Shown here one piece after another: positions 34,869-49,250 of a stretch of 64,000 bases of DNA (position 1 is the first letter of the stretch; each line of letters begins with the position of its first letter). A model generated the notes under the pieces. It did no database searches. It saw only the letters and a list, made by a program, of their open reading frames with translations, and was not told the origin of the DNA. Source of the stretch: Lentinula raphanica (Eukaryota; Basidiomycota; Agaricomycetes; Agaricales; Omphalotaceae). Where the stretch lies: NCBI GenBank assembly GCA_027919835.1, contig JANVFP010000009.1, forward strand, positions 310,001 through 374,000. The letters run 5' to 3'. Position numbers and translations under genes: made by a program.

Positions 34869-36332
34869 ATGCATCTGTACGTTCTGTCTCTCTTGTTGTA
34901 TTCCTTCGTTGCCCTTGTTGCCCAAGGTCGATGGGTCAACACATGGACGGCTATGCCACAGCTTACGGAGCCAGCTAACCTCCCGAACCCGCCTTTCGTG
35001 AGTTTCTCCCTGTTTCTCCATTCAAGCAAGGTTCACTCATTCATTCCCCGTTGCTCACCTAGAATGGATCCACAGCGGTTTTCGTCAACTCAACTCTCCG
35101 GCAGACACTGCATATGTCTATTGGTGGTGATCAGATCCGGGTGCGATTCTCGAATGTGTTTGGGGTGAACAATTTGGAGATCACGGCTGCTACGATAGCC
35201 CTACCATTGGATGGTGCTCCTGGGGCTAGTGCCATTGACACGAGCACACTCAAAACTCTTACTTTCAGTGGCAACACGAGCTTCTCAATACCCAACGGGG
35301 CTCTGGTCGTCTCTGATCCAGTTGACTTTCCCATTCAGCCTCAGTCTACGTTGGCAGTGACAATATACCTACAAGATGGGCAAGAAGGATTTTCAATCAC
35401 ATCGCATCCTGGAAGCAGAACGACCACCTGGATGTCGTTTGGAAATCTGGTCACAGCATCTGACGTTGCTTCCAGCTCAGGGAGCAGTGTCGAGCACTGG
35501 TGAATTTGATCGAGCTGTGTTCTTGATTCGTCAATACGTACTGACTGGGGTTCTTAGGTACTTTGTCAGCGCTGTGGAGACGTGGTCCAATTCGTCATCT
35601 ACATCAGCTTTCGCTATTATTGGTGACAGTATCACAGATGGCCGAGGCAGTGATGATAACAAGAATAACCGGTGAATTGACATCATCCTAACACTTGTTT
35701 CCAGCAAAACTAACAGGCTGGCATTTATCAGCTGGCCCGATCTCGTTTTAGCTCGTATGCAACAAAACGAGGCCACCTCTCAGATTGCTGTGAATAACCA
35801 AGCTGCTGGCGGGAACCGAGTGCTCGCTGACGGACTTGGTCCGAACGCGCTCGGGAGAATAGACCGCGACGTTCTAGCCCAATCCGGGGTCAAATTCGCC
35901 ATGATTTTTGAAGGCGTGAATGATATCGGGGTTGCTGGGACGTCCGAGGAGAGTCAGACTCTCATTGGAGACCAACTGATATCAGCCTACAAGCAGATCG
36001 TCACTCGGATTCATACCTTTGGTATTCCTGTCTTTGCGGCAACCATCACACCATTCGGGGCACCTAATTCGACGATCCAGCCGTATTCAAACCCTGTTAG
36101 GGAGGCCACCCGCCAGCGTGTCAACGCGTTCATCCGTACACCAGGTTCTTTCGACGCGGTACTTGATTTTGACAAAGTAGTAGCGGACCCTAACGACCCT
36201 TCTCAACTGAACCCGGCGTTTAATTCGGGAGATTTTCTTCACCCGAACGTCGATGGCTATGAAGCAATAGCTAACAGTTTCCCGTTAGATATATTTGCAC
36301 AATTTTCCGGTGGTGTTGACGTGTTCAACTAG
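34869..36332 (+). CDS. Secreted SGNH/GDSL-type hydrolase (esterase)
   Basis: Exons 34869-34997, 35063-35499, 35558-35671 and 35732-36332 give 426 residues. A signal peptide (MHLYVLSLLLYSFVALVAQG) is followed by an N-terminal beta-rich region (RWVNTWTAMPQL, RVRFSNVFG). The catalytic domain then shows the four SGNH blocks: GDSITDGRGS (Ser), AAGGNRVL (Gly/Asn region), FEGVNDIG (Asn) and GDFLHPNVDGYEA (Asp and His). Such enzymes are extracellular esterases or lipases, often deacetylating cell-wall polysaccharides; the substrate cannot be stated. All introns are about 60 nt with GT-AG ends and consistent phase. Confidence 0.93.
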
Positions 36333-36611
36333 TAGCCTGTTACGATGCTTTTTTGCGAGTGATTTCTGTCGGAAATATTTCAATGTACATTGCTTTGAAG
36401 TTCCCATCCAAGAGATGATGTTAACAGCAAATTGACATATTTCAAGACAGCTTTGTACGATACACACGCTCGATACAAACATACACAGTCCACAGTGATA
36501 CATGACATGGCACTAAATTTTACAGCTGAGATACATATGCGATGCTAGAACTAGGATACAGAAAACCGACATGAACTTAAATAATCATCATAATTATCCT
36601 AATCGTAAGTA

Positions 36612-38543
36612 CTAGACGTTTGGGGAATCAATCGTATAATATGAAGATGTAGACAAAGACGGCGAGAGTATCACCTCACACTCTCTCAACGCCCTATTCC
36701 TTGGATATGATATCGTTGCATCTGAAGCAGGTTGATGTTTATGATCAGTCCGTTTCCTGCTTTCGATGAGACGACCGAGTGCAGCACGTGTAACACCACT
36801 GCTCCGCTTCCAACCTGTGAGTGCATGATTGAAGTTTGATATACTAGGAGTGCCGCTGCGAGGAGTGGAAAGAGCTGAGCGATTAGGGGTAAGAAAGCCG
36901 GATACGATGAGTCGGAAGGTTTTGAGGGATGGACAGATATCATGGTTCCGCTCAGAAGAGAAAGACTCGGACTCGGAGGGTATATTGTCTTTGCTATTGA
37001 CCGGCCACACCGACTGAGGCACCTGCGTATGACGAGTGAGCAACTCCAGATGCGAATCTTGCACTGTATGCCCAAACGTCACTCCTGTCATCTCCTCGAG
37101 ATCAATCTGCCCCAGATCAACGATCTCCAGCACACGTACACTCGGCGGGAGGAGTATAAGACATGTCGTGAAAGCCTGTGGGGTCATCGAGATCTTCAGT
37201 TTGAGCTCGCGCAACTTTGGAACACGCGTTCTAGTTGCTGGAGGCTCGGATAGTGACTCTGGCTGGTCGAGAGAAGTACTCAGCCAGGATAAAAATGGCA
37301 CCTCGGTGAGCGAGGGTATCCCGGCGTATGTGACAGAGAGCGTTTTCAAGGCAGGACAAGAGACGCTTTCAAAAAACCGATAGATATCATGATCTGGATA
37401 CGGATTCAACGCATCGTTTGGGGGAACCTTGAATTGAACGTCCAGGTTCGTCAGAACAGGAAGAACGACGGAGGATTTCCATGTCCGGTACATGTGAAGC
37501 GTCATAACAGCTTCCAGAGATTTCAATTGAGGATTATGCGAAAGGATGCACAGGACATCGGCTGGTCCGAGGTCGTGCCCCCTGGACGAGCCATAGCCTG
37601 GACTGGGACTTGATATTGTCCGGCGGCGGTGGTATGAGGTGGATGAGGATGATCCGAGGATGAGATGGGTGATATTTGGTGACCAGCTGTTCTTTCGAGA
37701 GAGAGATCGAGCGACGTTAGATGTCATCCCGTCTATGCACAGCTCTTGGAACATAATGTTTTTTCGAGAACGAGTCATAAAGTTCGCAAGAGCCTCGCTC
37801 TTGGAAACCTCTCTAATACTGACTAGACGCAGGTAAACCGACTTCAAAGCCGGGAGCCCGATCTCGTCCGTCGCCTCTAGACATTGCAATAGATATTGCA
37901 AGGTATGCAACGAAAAAACGCTCATTTGAACAACCCTATCATGGCTGTGCCTCATCACCGACCGAATCACTTCGACCGAATTTGGATGGATCTCCCATCT
38001 CCGCTCGGCGTGTTCTATTTCGCGATAGACCATACACGAGAGCGAGAGCGGGAGGGTCGAACCAGAGCGTTTGATCCACATCTCCATCCCGTCCAACAGG
38101 CGTTTGGTGTTCACCATGGAATCCATGTACATCGGTGGTGGCACCCGAACGGGAAGCAAGGTCCATAACCGGGGCGTGTTCACCGCGACGGATCGCCATT
38201 CTCGACAGACGGCGGTGAGGGAGAGCGGGGCTTGGGTGGCGAGGGAGGAAGGTGGGATGTCGTATGTTGTGGGTAGGCAGTGGAGGAAGATTTCGGTGAG
38301 GATTTCAATGGGAAGACGGTGGTTTTGGGAAGTGGGGGATTGGATGCTTCCTGGGGTTCTGTAAGCTGATCGAACTGATCGAACTGACCTGGCTGACCTG
38401 GCTGACCTAGCTGATCTAGCTGATTTGGTTGAGTGGGGTCGGGGCGTGAGTTCGTCACTGGTGACGGTATTGTCACTACTTCGGGGAATGTACAAAGACA
38501 GAACAGGCCGGCGCCATTTTTCAAGAGTAGTTTGGCTGTTCAT
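36612..38543 (-). CDS. F-box-like protein
   Basis: One uninterrupted frame of 643 residues from the ATG at 38543; the frame stays open to an alternative ATG at 38600. After an Arg/Ser-rich N-terminus a compact F-box-like segment is seen: NHRLPIEILTEIFLHCLP, then LSLTAVCREWRSVAVNTPRLW. The rest is Leu-rich and typical of agaricomycete F-box proteins (LKSLEAVMTLHMYR, VRVLEIVDLGQIDLEE), probably a solenoid that recruits substrates to an SCF ubiquitin ligase. Substrate unknown. A run of SAR/SVR tripeptides is coded by a 9-bp tandem repeat (38363-38428). Confidence 0.85.
   Translation of the reverse strand: MNSQTTLEKWRRPVLSLYIPRSSDNTVTSDELTPRPHSTKSARSARSARSARSVRSVRSAYRTPGSIQSPTSQNHRLPIEILTEIFLHCLPTTYDIPPSSLATQAPLSLTAVCREWRSVAVNTPRLWTLLPVRVPPPMYMDSMVNTKRLLDGMEMWIKRSGSTLPLSLSCMVYREIEHAERRWEIHPNSVEVIRSVMRHSHDRVVQMSVFSLHTLQYLLQCLEATDEIGLPALKSVYLRLVSIREVSKSEALANFMTRSRKNIMFQELCIDGMTSNVARSLSRKNSWSPNITHLILGSSSSTSYHRRRTISSPSPGYGSSRGHDLGPADVLCILSHNPQLKSLEAVMTLHMYRTWKSSVVLPVLTNLDVQFKVPPNDALNPYPDHDIYRFFESVSCPALKTLSVTYAGIPSLTEVPFLSWLSTSLDQPESLSEPPATRTRVPKLRELKLKISMTPQAFTTCLILLPPSVRVLEIVDLGQIDLEEMTGVTFGHTVQDSHLELLTRHTQVPQSVWPVNSKDNIPSESESFSSERNHDICPSLKTFRLIVSGFLTPNRSALSTPRSGTPSISNFNHALTGWKRSSGVTRAALGRLIESRKRTDHKHQPASDATISYPRNRALRECEVILSPSLSTSSYYTIDSPNV
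38363..38428 (-). repeat. 9-bp minisatellite coding Ser-Ala/Val-Arg repeats
   Basis: Repeats of the type CTGACCTGG/CTGATCTAG in the F-box gene, coding six or more SAR/SVR units; in-frame length change would only vary the linker. Confidence 0.8.
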
Positions 38544-38611
38544 ATAGTAGTAAGACTGAGAGAGGTAAGTTGAAATATCTACGAAAAATGAAGTGAGCAA
38601 GATGATGAAAT

Positions 38612-40110
38612 TCTGGTAGAATCATGTTAGCTCATAACGCAAAGAAACAAGTTTAACTTAGGATCCGAACCTATCAAACGATGAACGATCTTGGAAGGGG
38701 GGGTCTTGAATCTTCTTATGTGGGGTTGAGAAACAAACAAGAATTGGCTGTAGTCTTCTTTATATGGCAGGGCAAGCACTGCCATCTATTCCGTAGTGAT
38801 ATCATTTGTATACAGATAGTGTGGCTATGACTCACCACCACTCTGCCATCTTCTGCAACACATCATCAAACGAATCAACAGACCGCAGAAGTCTATTCTA
38901 AATTCAAGTTATTCAACTGCTACTTTGAAGACAAGATTAGAACTTGGAGAGCAAATCAGGGAGCGATACTACCACCCGTTACCGGGGAGCATTTGATTTA
39001 CCGTTGATTAGAGGTTGATTCTTGAGAAGGAACACCGCCCGTCGTGAATGAGCATGAATGACTCTTGAAAAGGCGCATAGAGACGGCTAGAGACGGTTTA
39101 TGGCGGTTAATGAAGGTATCAAACGCTGAACCCCAAACACCTTACGTGGATATCACCATCAAACTCTGAGTTCAATGAGAATCCCCTCCACCGCCTCCGC
39201 CCAATGCACATAGAGCAGTGTAGAGGGTTCCAGGTTGCGATATATCAGGAAATGAGTTATAACCTAAAAGCGATATCGTTAGCACCGACATACGGCTTGA
39301 ACGGTGGAGGTTGGCCGATGATTACTTGCCAAGTAATTGCTGAGAGAACGGATACTAAGTATGACTATGAGGATGAGAGGATGAGGGAATATCGCAAGGG
39401 AAGGAGGGAATAGAGTGTCATATAGAGCCTTACAGAGCCATATTGTGCTGGTAAACTTCATCATGTTGCGAATTTGAGGACGGGATGAAGGAGAGATGAA
39501 GGCAGCACTGAGCACACGATGCCAGTCGACTGTCGCATGTGGACTAGGAGAGACGCAGACCTGACGTAGACTGTCACTTTGGTATTCAATCAGACACGTA
39601 CTGGAGCGCGACAGGAGTCAAGGTCCTTGAAGTTGAAAGACGAAATTCAAAAATGCACAATAGGCGCTCGACGTTTCCCGCCAGCGCTAATTGAGTTTCA
39701 ACAGTTTTTTGAATTCTTATGGGAATTGGCGGAAGGCATTCAGTACGATGTAAGTACTATGCAGTGCGTGCTTAATCGTGTACAGACAGCAATTTCAGTT
39801 ACTGGTCTTATACAACTATCTCTCAACTTCAACTCCTGACCATCGCTTTCTCAGGCTCTTCCTAGTATGTCCTTCCAAATCTCAAAAATCAAACATTGTC
39901 TACTTCAGCAGCCAATATCACCAACATCCCCGACATCCCCGACACCCAAAGGCAACAGCAGATCGAGCAAACGAAATCCGCGAATCCCTGACAGCAATTC
40001 GTACTCGGATCGCAGTACCGACAGAGGCAACCAAAACTCCCGGATCAGGATCGAGTGCTGACGCAGACAGTAGTACCGGTAAACTGCAAAAGCTCGTGTC
40101 GAAGTGAGAA
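38612..40110. repeat. Segmental duplication, unit A (diverged)
   Basis: Matches unit B (40120-42030) in order: a block near 38620-38760 with 40125-40275, a block near 39205-39360 with 40455-40620, and the PLP-gene 5' region near 39660-40110 with 41495-42030. Identity is clearly below 100% with many indels, so the duplication is old. Confidence 0.8.
39852..40107 (+). pseudogene. Truncated copy of the PLP homeostasis protein gene
   Basis: Codes ATADRANEIRESLTAIRTRI and GKLQKLVSK, the diverged counterpart of [20 protein letters not shown] and TRKLVAVSK of the intact gene at 41726-43008. It ends abruptly at a stop after LVSK and lacks the PLP-binding and all later parts. It is a product of the segmental duplication. 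Confidence 0.85.
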
Positions 40111-40119
40111 GGTTGACCT

Positions 40120-43008
<2,889 letters not shown>

Positions 43009-43446
43009 TCAGTGGTCTTTCTGAATCCTTGCATCGAGCATTGTGTTTCGGATATGATATTTGCAAGTATTTGAAGCAACCTAGCAGCAGGTAATCATGT
43101 ACATATGCACTTTCAAAGGTACGCAGAAACATTGAACAGCATAGCACCCTCAAGTAGTACTCGGACTCTCTTATAGCTCATAGTCATGCACTTAGTCTTT
43201 GCACTAGGAGAAATTTTAGAGCACAGGATGCCAGTGGTTAGAGTCTTAGAGATAAGCATGGTCGAACGCAGAGATAGTATAAGGAAGACAAAAGTTGAAA
43301 TGGCACGGGAACATCCTTGTGCAGGGGGGATGCTTGGAGATTTGGAAGTTGGCATCCCCCTGCACAAGGATGACAGTACTACATATCATTACCCTAGTTT
43401 TGCAAAATTCATTTCAGCTCATTTCTTTGACTTGTACTCTTAAAAG
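43009..43446. other. Intergenic
   Basis: No gene seen. Contains the hairpin at 43312-43372. Confidence 0.4.
43312..43372. repeat. Perfect-stem hairpin
   Basis: CATCCTTGTGCAGGGGGGATG and its near-exact inverted copy, separated by about 20 nt. It could be a small foldback or a transcript terminator-like structure; no function claimed. Confidence 0.7.
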
Positions 43447-44084
43447 GCTGATGGCACCAAGATTATCGCACATTAGCTTCATCGGCCAGTTTCTGCCAAG
43501 CTCCACCTCTGATAACCAACTGTTTAACCAAACTGCCTGCTGTACTGCACGAGCCAACGCCACATATTCTGCTTCGGTCGACGAAAGAGCTGTAATTGAT
43601 TGTGGCTTGGAAGACCAGGAGATTGGTGAACCATTAACGAGAAAGACGTATCCGGAAACAGATTTTCATGAGTGGGGATTGCCCGCCCAGTCGGCATCGG
43701 CATATCCAATGGGTTGAATTTCATTTTCTGATCCAGATCTGCAATATACAATTCCATAGTTGACCGTAGATTTGATGTATCAACACAATTTGATTAACAA
43801 CTCCCAGTGGACTCGGGTCGGAGCGTTCTGAACAGACGAAAGACTGGAACAAGCAAATATCGGGACTGGTCGAAGACACTAGCCACCAACAACATCCAAG
43901 AATTCGTCGATACAGCTTATTCTTCATCAACTCGACATCATCGGCAGTGTATTCGGTTGCAGGTGTTACGTGGTATTTCGGAGGTAATGGAGTGTCACTG
44001 AGTGGATAGAGATCGTCCCAGATGTTGAAGAACTTGAAGGCATTGATGACAAAGGGAGCTTGGGATATGCCAATAGCGCCGTCC
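43447..44084 (-). pseudogene. Copia pol relic (RT C-terminus and RNase H)
   Basis: Minus-strand coding remnants match the intact Copia at 20605-22383: IGISQAPFVINAFKFFN, DTPLPPKYHVTPATEYT, LYRRILGCCWWL and, further left, STEAEYVAL and WSSKPQSITA. Frameshifts and stops are present. The relic is cut by a solo LTR at 44085-44743 and continues at 44749-44848 with SMKDFGKWDLKD-type sequence. Confidence 0.88.
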
Positions 44085-44743
44085 TGTCGTGACATCTGAC
44101 ATGTGTGTCATTTTTCCTTATCACATGCACTCCTTTTTGCATCATATGTCCTTGCTACCACCTGATCGTTCTTCATGACTCACTACAATTAGCAATCACA
44201 CCTCCTGCTTCATTATCAATCCTCTTCTCATGCTTTATCATTCTCCTCTCACGTTCTGTCACCATTCTTCCTTCCATTCTCGCACTATGGTACTTGTGTT
44301 ATTGTTCTCCATATCTGTCTCTCGCGCTGTCACTACTCCTTATCTTTCCAACCATTCTCATTCGCTCTTCACCTTTCACATTCTTGCACCACACCTTTTA
44401 CATTCTCGCATTATTGTATTTTCCAATCTTCTTCACTCACGCTGTTTATCTCTACTGCTTTGGGTACTTATTGTTTCACTCAGTATAAATACCACTGTAG
44501 CTAGACTCCTGGTTCCCTATCTCGACCTCTTGGTCATTGGGAACTAGGTTCATATCTGTATCCTACTCATACTCAATACTACTAACTTGGTCATTGGGAA
44601 CTAGCTTGTCTTTTCCTTCTGAGCCCTAGTGATTGGCCCTTCGTGCCCTCATTGCCCCTGAGATCAGCCTCCCCCTTACCCTGTATAGGGTTGTGCTTGT
44701 ACTTGTGCTTGTGTCACCCCTTTGTGCTAACTCCTTTGGGACA
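44085..44743 (+). mobile_element. Solo LTR of a Gypsy-type element (659 bp)
   Basis: Begins TGTCGTGACATC and ends TTTGGGACA (TG...CA). It is flanked by the 5-bp direct repeat CGTCC (44080-44084 and 44744-44748) and splits a Copia relic. Its last ~230 bp reappear inverted at 44849-45080. Confidence 0.88.
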
Positions 44744-44848
44744 CGTCCAGGAAGTATTCGAGGGTGAGTCCAACCAGAAATTTCTTCTCCTTGACATCTT
44801 TTAAGTCCCATTTCCCAAAGTCCTTCATTGATTTCTCAGCCTCTTCAT
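44744..44848 (-). pseudogene. Copia relic, continuation after the solo LTR
   Basis: Continues the RT coding remnant broken at 44084, matching about 21475-21560 of the intact Copia. It ends where the inverted Gypsy LTR fragment starts. Confidence 0.8.
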
Positions 44849-45080
44849 TGTCCCGAAGGAGTTAGCACAAAGGGGTGACACGAGCACAAGCACAAGCACA
44901 ACCCTATACAGGGTAAGGGGGAGGCTGATCTCAGCGGCAATGAGGGCACAAAGGGCCAATCACTAGGGCTCAGAAGGAAAAGACAAGCTAGTTCCCAATG
45001 ACCAAGTTAGTAGTATTGAGTGTGAGTAGGATACAAATACAAACCTAGTTCCCAATGACCAAGAGGTCGAGATAGGGAAA
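44849..45080 (-). repeat. Truncated 3' LTR of the Gypsy relic
   Basis: Reverse complement of about 44512-44743 of the solo LTR; begins TGTCCCGAAGGAG on the plus strand. Confidence 0.85.
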
Positions 45081-45116
45081 GACTGGTTGGCCTACATCAA
45101 ATGTTGGTGCTTCCCC

Positions 45117-47053
45117 TCAGATTTCTTCTCTGATCCACTCTTTGCTCATACATAAAGCTGCTTCGGCATCCTCTCTTGCATATTCCAGCAATTCCAATCG
45201 TTTATCAATTGATGGGAATTTGTTCCAGATTCTGGTTGGAATGTTGAATTTGGGTGTATAGCTGTAGAGTGTTTCAAAAGGGGAATGTGAATGAGCAGAG
45301 TGGATTTGAGAATTAATGACAAATTCAGCAGTAGGGAGGAGATTGTCCCAATCATCTTGTTGTTGACTTACGTACATTCGGATGTATCGCTCTATCTCCT
45401 GATTTGCACGTTCTGTTTGCCCATTACATCAGGAAAAACACTCTAGGCCTAGGCAACTATGAGTATCTTTGAGGCTCTCTAGAGGGCCTACATGCTTAGG
45501 AGAGCTAGAAAGCACTGAGGAAAATGGGCATTTCTTAGGCAACCTCAAAGGAATATACTTTGATCTGAGAGCACCTCAAGAAATGGCTAATTCCTAGGGA
45601 CTCTGAAAGTGCCTCAATGGCCTAGGTTGCCCAGGTAACCCAGGTCACTAAACTGCTTTGCAGTGCTTTGAAGTGCTTTGAGAATCTTTGAGGGTCTTTG
45701 AGGATCTTTGAGGATCTTTGAGAGTCTTTGAGAGTCTTTGCAGAGCTTTTTAGCAACTTTTAATATCAAATTAAATGAAGAAAACATCACCCAAATAGGA
45801 AATTACATAAGTGCATTGCAGAACTTGCTTAATTTAGAGAATACATGCATCAAAAACTGCCATTGACAACTTTGACAAGATCTTGTTTCAATGATATATT
45901 TGGGCTGCCACCGTGAACCATGTACAATCAAAAAGTTTGTCACATGGTCCAAACTTATATATAGCTATATTAACTACATATCTACATGTTGTATATGTTA
46001 TCATATCTCAATGAAGGACTTTATATATGAGATTTGTAGATTAGATTCTCTATATGATTTGATAATTAACTAGTACATTACAAATTCTTGTAATTATATC
46101 AGTCTTATGTAATATAATATAATTAGAAATTACATAATACAAGAATATGAAATAAAATGTAATGTAAAATAGAAATAAGAGGAATCAATTAATTTTTATT
46201 CATATTCTTTGCCTTTGAAAGCATCTCAAAGCTCCTCAAAGACACTCAAAGATCCTCAAAGACACTCAAAGACACTCAAAGATCCTCAAAGACACTCAAA
46301 GATCCTCAAAGACACTCAAAGATTCTCAAAGCACCTCAAAGCACCTCAAAGAATACCCCAGAACTTTCAAGTGGCTGAGAGTGCCTAGGATTTGGGGGGT
46401 ATCTTTGCATGCCTTGGGGGCTCCAAAGCCTTGAAAGGCCCTAGGGGGCTTGAAAGCAGCTTTTAGTGGCTGAGAGCTCAGTACATTTTTCCTGATGTAG
46501 TTTCTGGGTGATAGGCTGTCGTGAGGGTGGATTCAATTCCCAGACATTTCAATAATTGTCGCATCACATCTGCCGCAAACTGCAGTCCATGATCTGATAC
46601 GAACCATCTGGGAATTCTGTGAAGGTGGAAGATCTCTCGGTAAAAGAAATCTGCTACACCTTCTGCAGTTATCTCCATAGTTGTGGGGAAACAATGGATC
46701 ATTTTGGTATAGTGGTCAACGAATGTGATTATGGCATTGTAGCCTGCTTGCGTCATTGGTAACTCACCAATAAGGTCAACGCCAATGTCCTCCCAGGGAC
46801 CAGCATGGGAAGGATTTAGTCATTTCTGCTGACAAACATCACATCCTTTAACATATTTGTCAATGAAGGTATGGATACCTGGCCACCAGTACTGTCTGTT
46901 GACTAGCTCCAATGTTTCATGCATTCCTGGGTGTCCTGCTGTTCGTGAGTCATGGCATTGCTCCAGTACTGCCTTATGCAGTTCTTGGTTAGGTGGAACA
47001 TATATCCTTCCTCGGTAGAATACTAGACCCTCCTCTTCTCGCCAATCAGTCAA
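45117..47053 (-). pseudogene. Gypsy integrase remnant
   Basis: Shows an HHCC finger (HPGMHETLELVNRQYWWPG, then GCDVCQQK), the catalytic core ([31 protein letters not shown]) and the downstream [20 protein letters not shown] 1,071-bp element (45427-46497) splits YHPET from [10 protein letters not shown]; deleting it with one copy of the TA duplication restores PETNGQTER. TGA stops occur at 46820-46822 and 45117-45119. Confidence 0.88.
45427..46497. mobile_element. Long CATCAGG-type element (copy E, 1,071 bp)
   Basis: Ends CATCAGGAAAAAC and TTTTTCCTGATG; 2-bp direct repeat TA at 45425-45426 and 46498-46499. The subterminal regions hold arrays of ~10-bp units (CTTTGAGGAT around 45670-45740 and the inverse TCAAAGACAC around 46215-46345). 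The AT-rich centre has no coding capacity. Confidence 0.88.
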
Positions 47054-47113
47054 TTCGTGGGTAAGGTTCTGTGGTCCATTGAGCTTGTCGAGTGCCTCAA
47101 TTACTTCTGATTC

Positions 47114-48740
47114 TCAGGTGCTGTTCTGTCGTATACTTTCTAACAATGGATTGTCAAGTAATACTGCGGTTGATGCCTTGATGAAATGCTCAGGTTTAAG
47201 TACAACTTGTTCTTTGTTGTCCTTGGAATCATGCACCTGGTGTTGTGCCATGCGAGATAAGGCATCCGCTTGTGTGTGAATGCTTCCCGCACGATGTGTT
47301 GAATGGAAATTAAATCGTGATAACCAGAGAGCCCATCGTGCCTGCCTTCTGCTCAAGTCCTGTGCCGTTCGCCAGAATTCTAGATTCTGATGGTCTGTAA
47401 TGATTTCAAATGGTTTGGGTAATCCTTCCAGAAAGTGCCTCCAATCTTTGAGCGCTTCTATGATAGCAAGCATTTCACAATTGTAGATTTCATAATTGCG
47501 CTCTGCTGGCCCCATAGATGCTGACCGAAATGCCACGGGATGCCAAAGGCCATCTTCTTGGAATTGTAATAGGGTTCCACCAGTGGCAAAACCAGATGCA
47601 TTGACTTCAATCCGTGTGGGTCTGGTGTGGTTCCATAGCACTAAAATGGGTGCAGTGGTGAAGGCTGTCTTCAGGCTGTCAAATGCTTCCTGCTGTAAAG
47701 TGCCCCAGTCCCATTGGATATCTTTTTGTGTTAAGTCATTAAGGGGTCTTGCCCTTTTCACAAATCCTTCAATAAACCGCCAATAGAAGTTAGTGAAGCC
47801 CAGAAATCCTCGAAGATCACGTAGTGATTTTGGTGTAGGCCATTCTTTTACGGCTTTGACCTTAACTGGATCCATCTGAACCTGTCCTTTGCTAATGACC
47901 AGCCCCAGGTATTCAATTGATGACTTTTCAAACTCGCATTTCTTGGGACGCAGATAGAGGTCATGCTTGGCAAGTCAATCGAGGACCTCATGAACTAGTT
48001 TTCTGTGCTCCTCCAGTGTTTCAGTAAAGATCAGGATGTCATCCAGATATACGGCAACCTTTCCAGATGCAATGAAGTCTGCAAAGATGGAATTCATGAG
48101 GGCCTGAAATGTGGCAGGAGAATTGGTGAGACCGAAGAACATAACCAGGGGTTCGAATAGACCCCAGTTAGTAGCAAATGCTCCCTTCCATTCATGACCT
48201 TGTTTGATCTGCACATTGTTATATCCCCATTGAACATCAAACTTGGTAAAGATCTTGGAATTTTGAAGTCGGCTGATGATATCTGCAACAAGGGGAAGGG
48301 GATAACGATTCTTGATAGTGTAGTCATTCAGTTGTCGATAATCCTGTACGAACTGGAGTTTACCATCCTTCTTTTTCACAAAGAAGACTGGTGATGCAAT
48401 TGGGAATTTAGAAGGCTGTATGTAACCTTTACGAAGATTTTCTTTCAAGAATCTGTCAAGCTCTTCTTGTTTGTTAAGTGACATGGGGTAGATCTTGGTT
48501 CGCATTGTTTCAGGGGCATCAGTTTTGAGATCAATAGCATGATCCCAGGGTTTGTGATCGGGGAGACATTCTGATTCCTTTTCAGAGAAAACCTTTGAAT
48601 GTCGGTAATATTCCAGAGGGACAATTTCTTCAAATGATTGCTTTGGTTTTTCTCGATAAGCTGCCTCTGCCAATTGTTGGGAATAGGTGTATCCAGCTGC
48701 ACACCAAAGTTCTTCTGTAGCATGGTCTAGAACTTCAGGA
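47114..48740 (-). pseudogene. Gypsy reverse transcriptase and RNase H remnant
   Basis: RT: PVFFVKKKDGKLQFVQDYR, FTKFDVQWGYNNVQI, FGLTNSPATFQALMN and VYLDDILIF (YLDD). A TGA at 47975-47977 interrupts VLD-LAKHDLYL. RNase H: EVNASGFATGGTL, where the usual catalytic Asp reads Asn, then CEMLAIIEALKDWRHFL and ITDHQNLEFW. Another TGA at 47114-47116 follows RQNST. Confidence 0.9.
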
Positions 48741-48918
48741 GGCTTCTAAAAATTCTCTGGGTGCTTTCTAGTGCTTTCTGGTGCTTTCTGATGCTTTCAG
48801 ATGCTTTCAGGATCTCTAGGATGTTTTTGATGTTTCAAAGTTCACAAAAAGCTCTGAGCAGCCTAGGAATTGGGGGGTATCTCTGGGCACTCTAGAGATA
48901 AGAATATTTTTCCTGATG
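48741..48918. mobile_element. CATCAGG-type MITE (copy A), truncated
   Basis: The right end ATTTTTCCTGATG is present; the left terminal part is missing, so the element and perhaps some host sequence were deleted. Confidence 0.8.
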
Positions 48919-49250
48919 CACAAGGCTCTTCTTTGTTTCCGGTTTCTGAGTAAGCGGTAGAGGGGTGGGGCATCATCTCGCAAGTCCTCCATTTCATCAG
49001 CAGTTGGTGTTGGCAATGGAACATGTTCTGGATTGATTTCTAGTAGATCTAAAGTGGTTCCCCCTACGTTAGCCACTTGGGGTTCTAGTACTTCCTCAAT
49101 AACCATGGGGTAGGCTGATTTTGATTGTACTAAGATACGGCCCTCCTTCCAGTTGATGTTTGGATTTACTTTCTGAAGTCAGGGTAACCCAAGGATTATA
49201 TCATCTGATCCTAGGTTGGTGACTAAGTATTCAAGAAGCTGTGGCATGTT

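Noticed and set aside
34473..35029. Minus-strand frames of 84-98 codons
   Set aside because: No recognisable domain; overlap the promoter and first exon of the SGNH hydrolase gene.
44105..44547. Long plus-strand frames rich in Leu, Ser and Phe
   Set aside because: They lie inside the solo LTR, which is pyrimidine-rich; not protein-like.
46215..46345. Short direct repeats that could suggest a CRISPR array
   Set aside because: Units are about 10 bp without spacers, in a eukaryotic MITE; not CRISPR.
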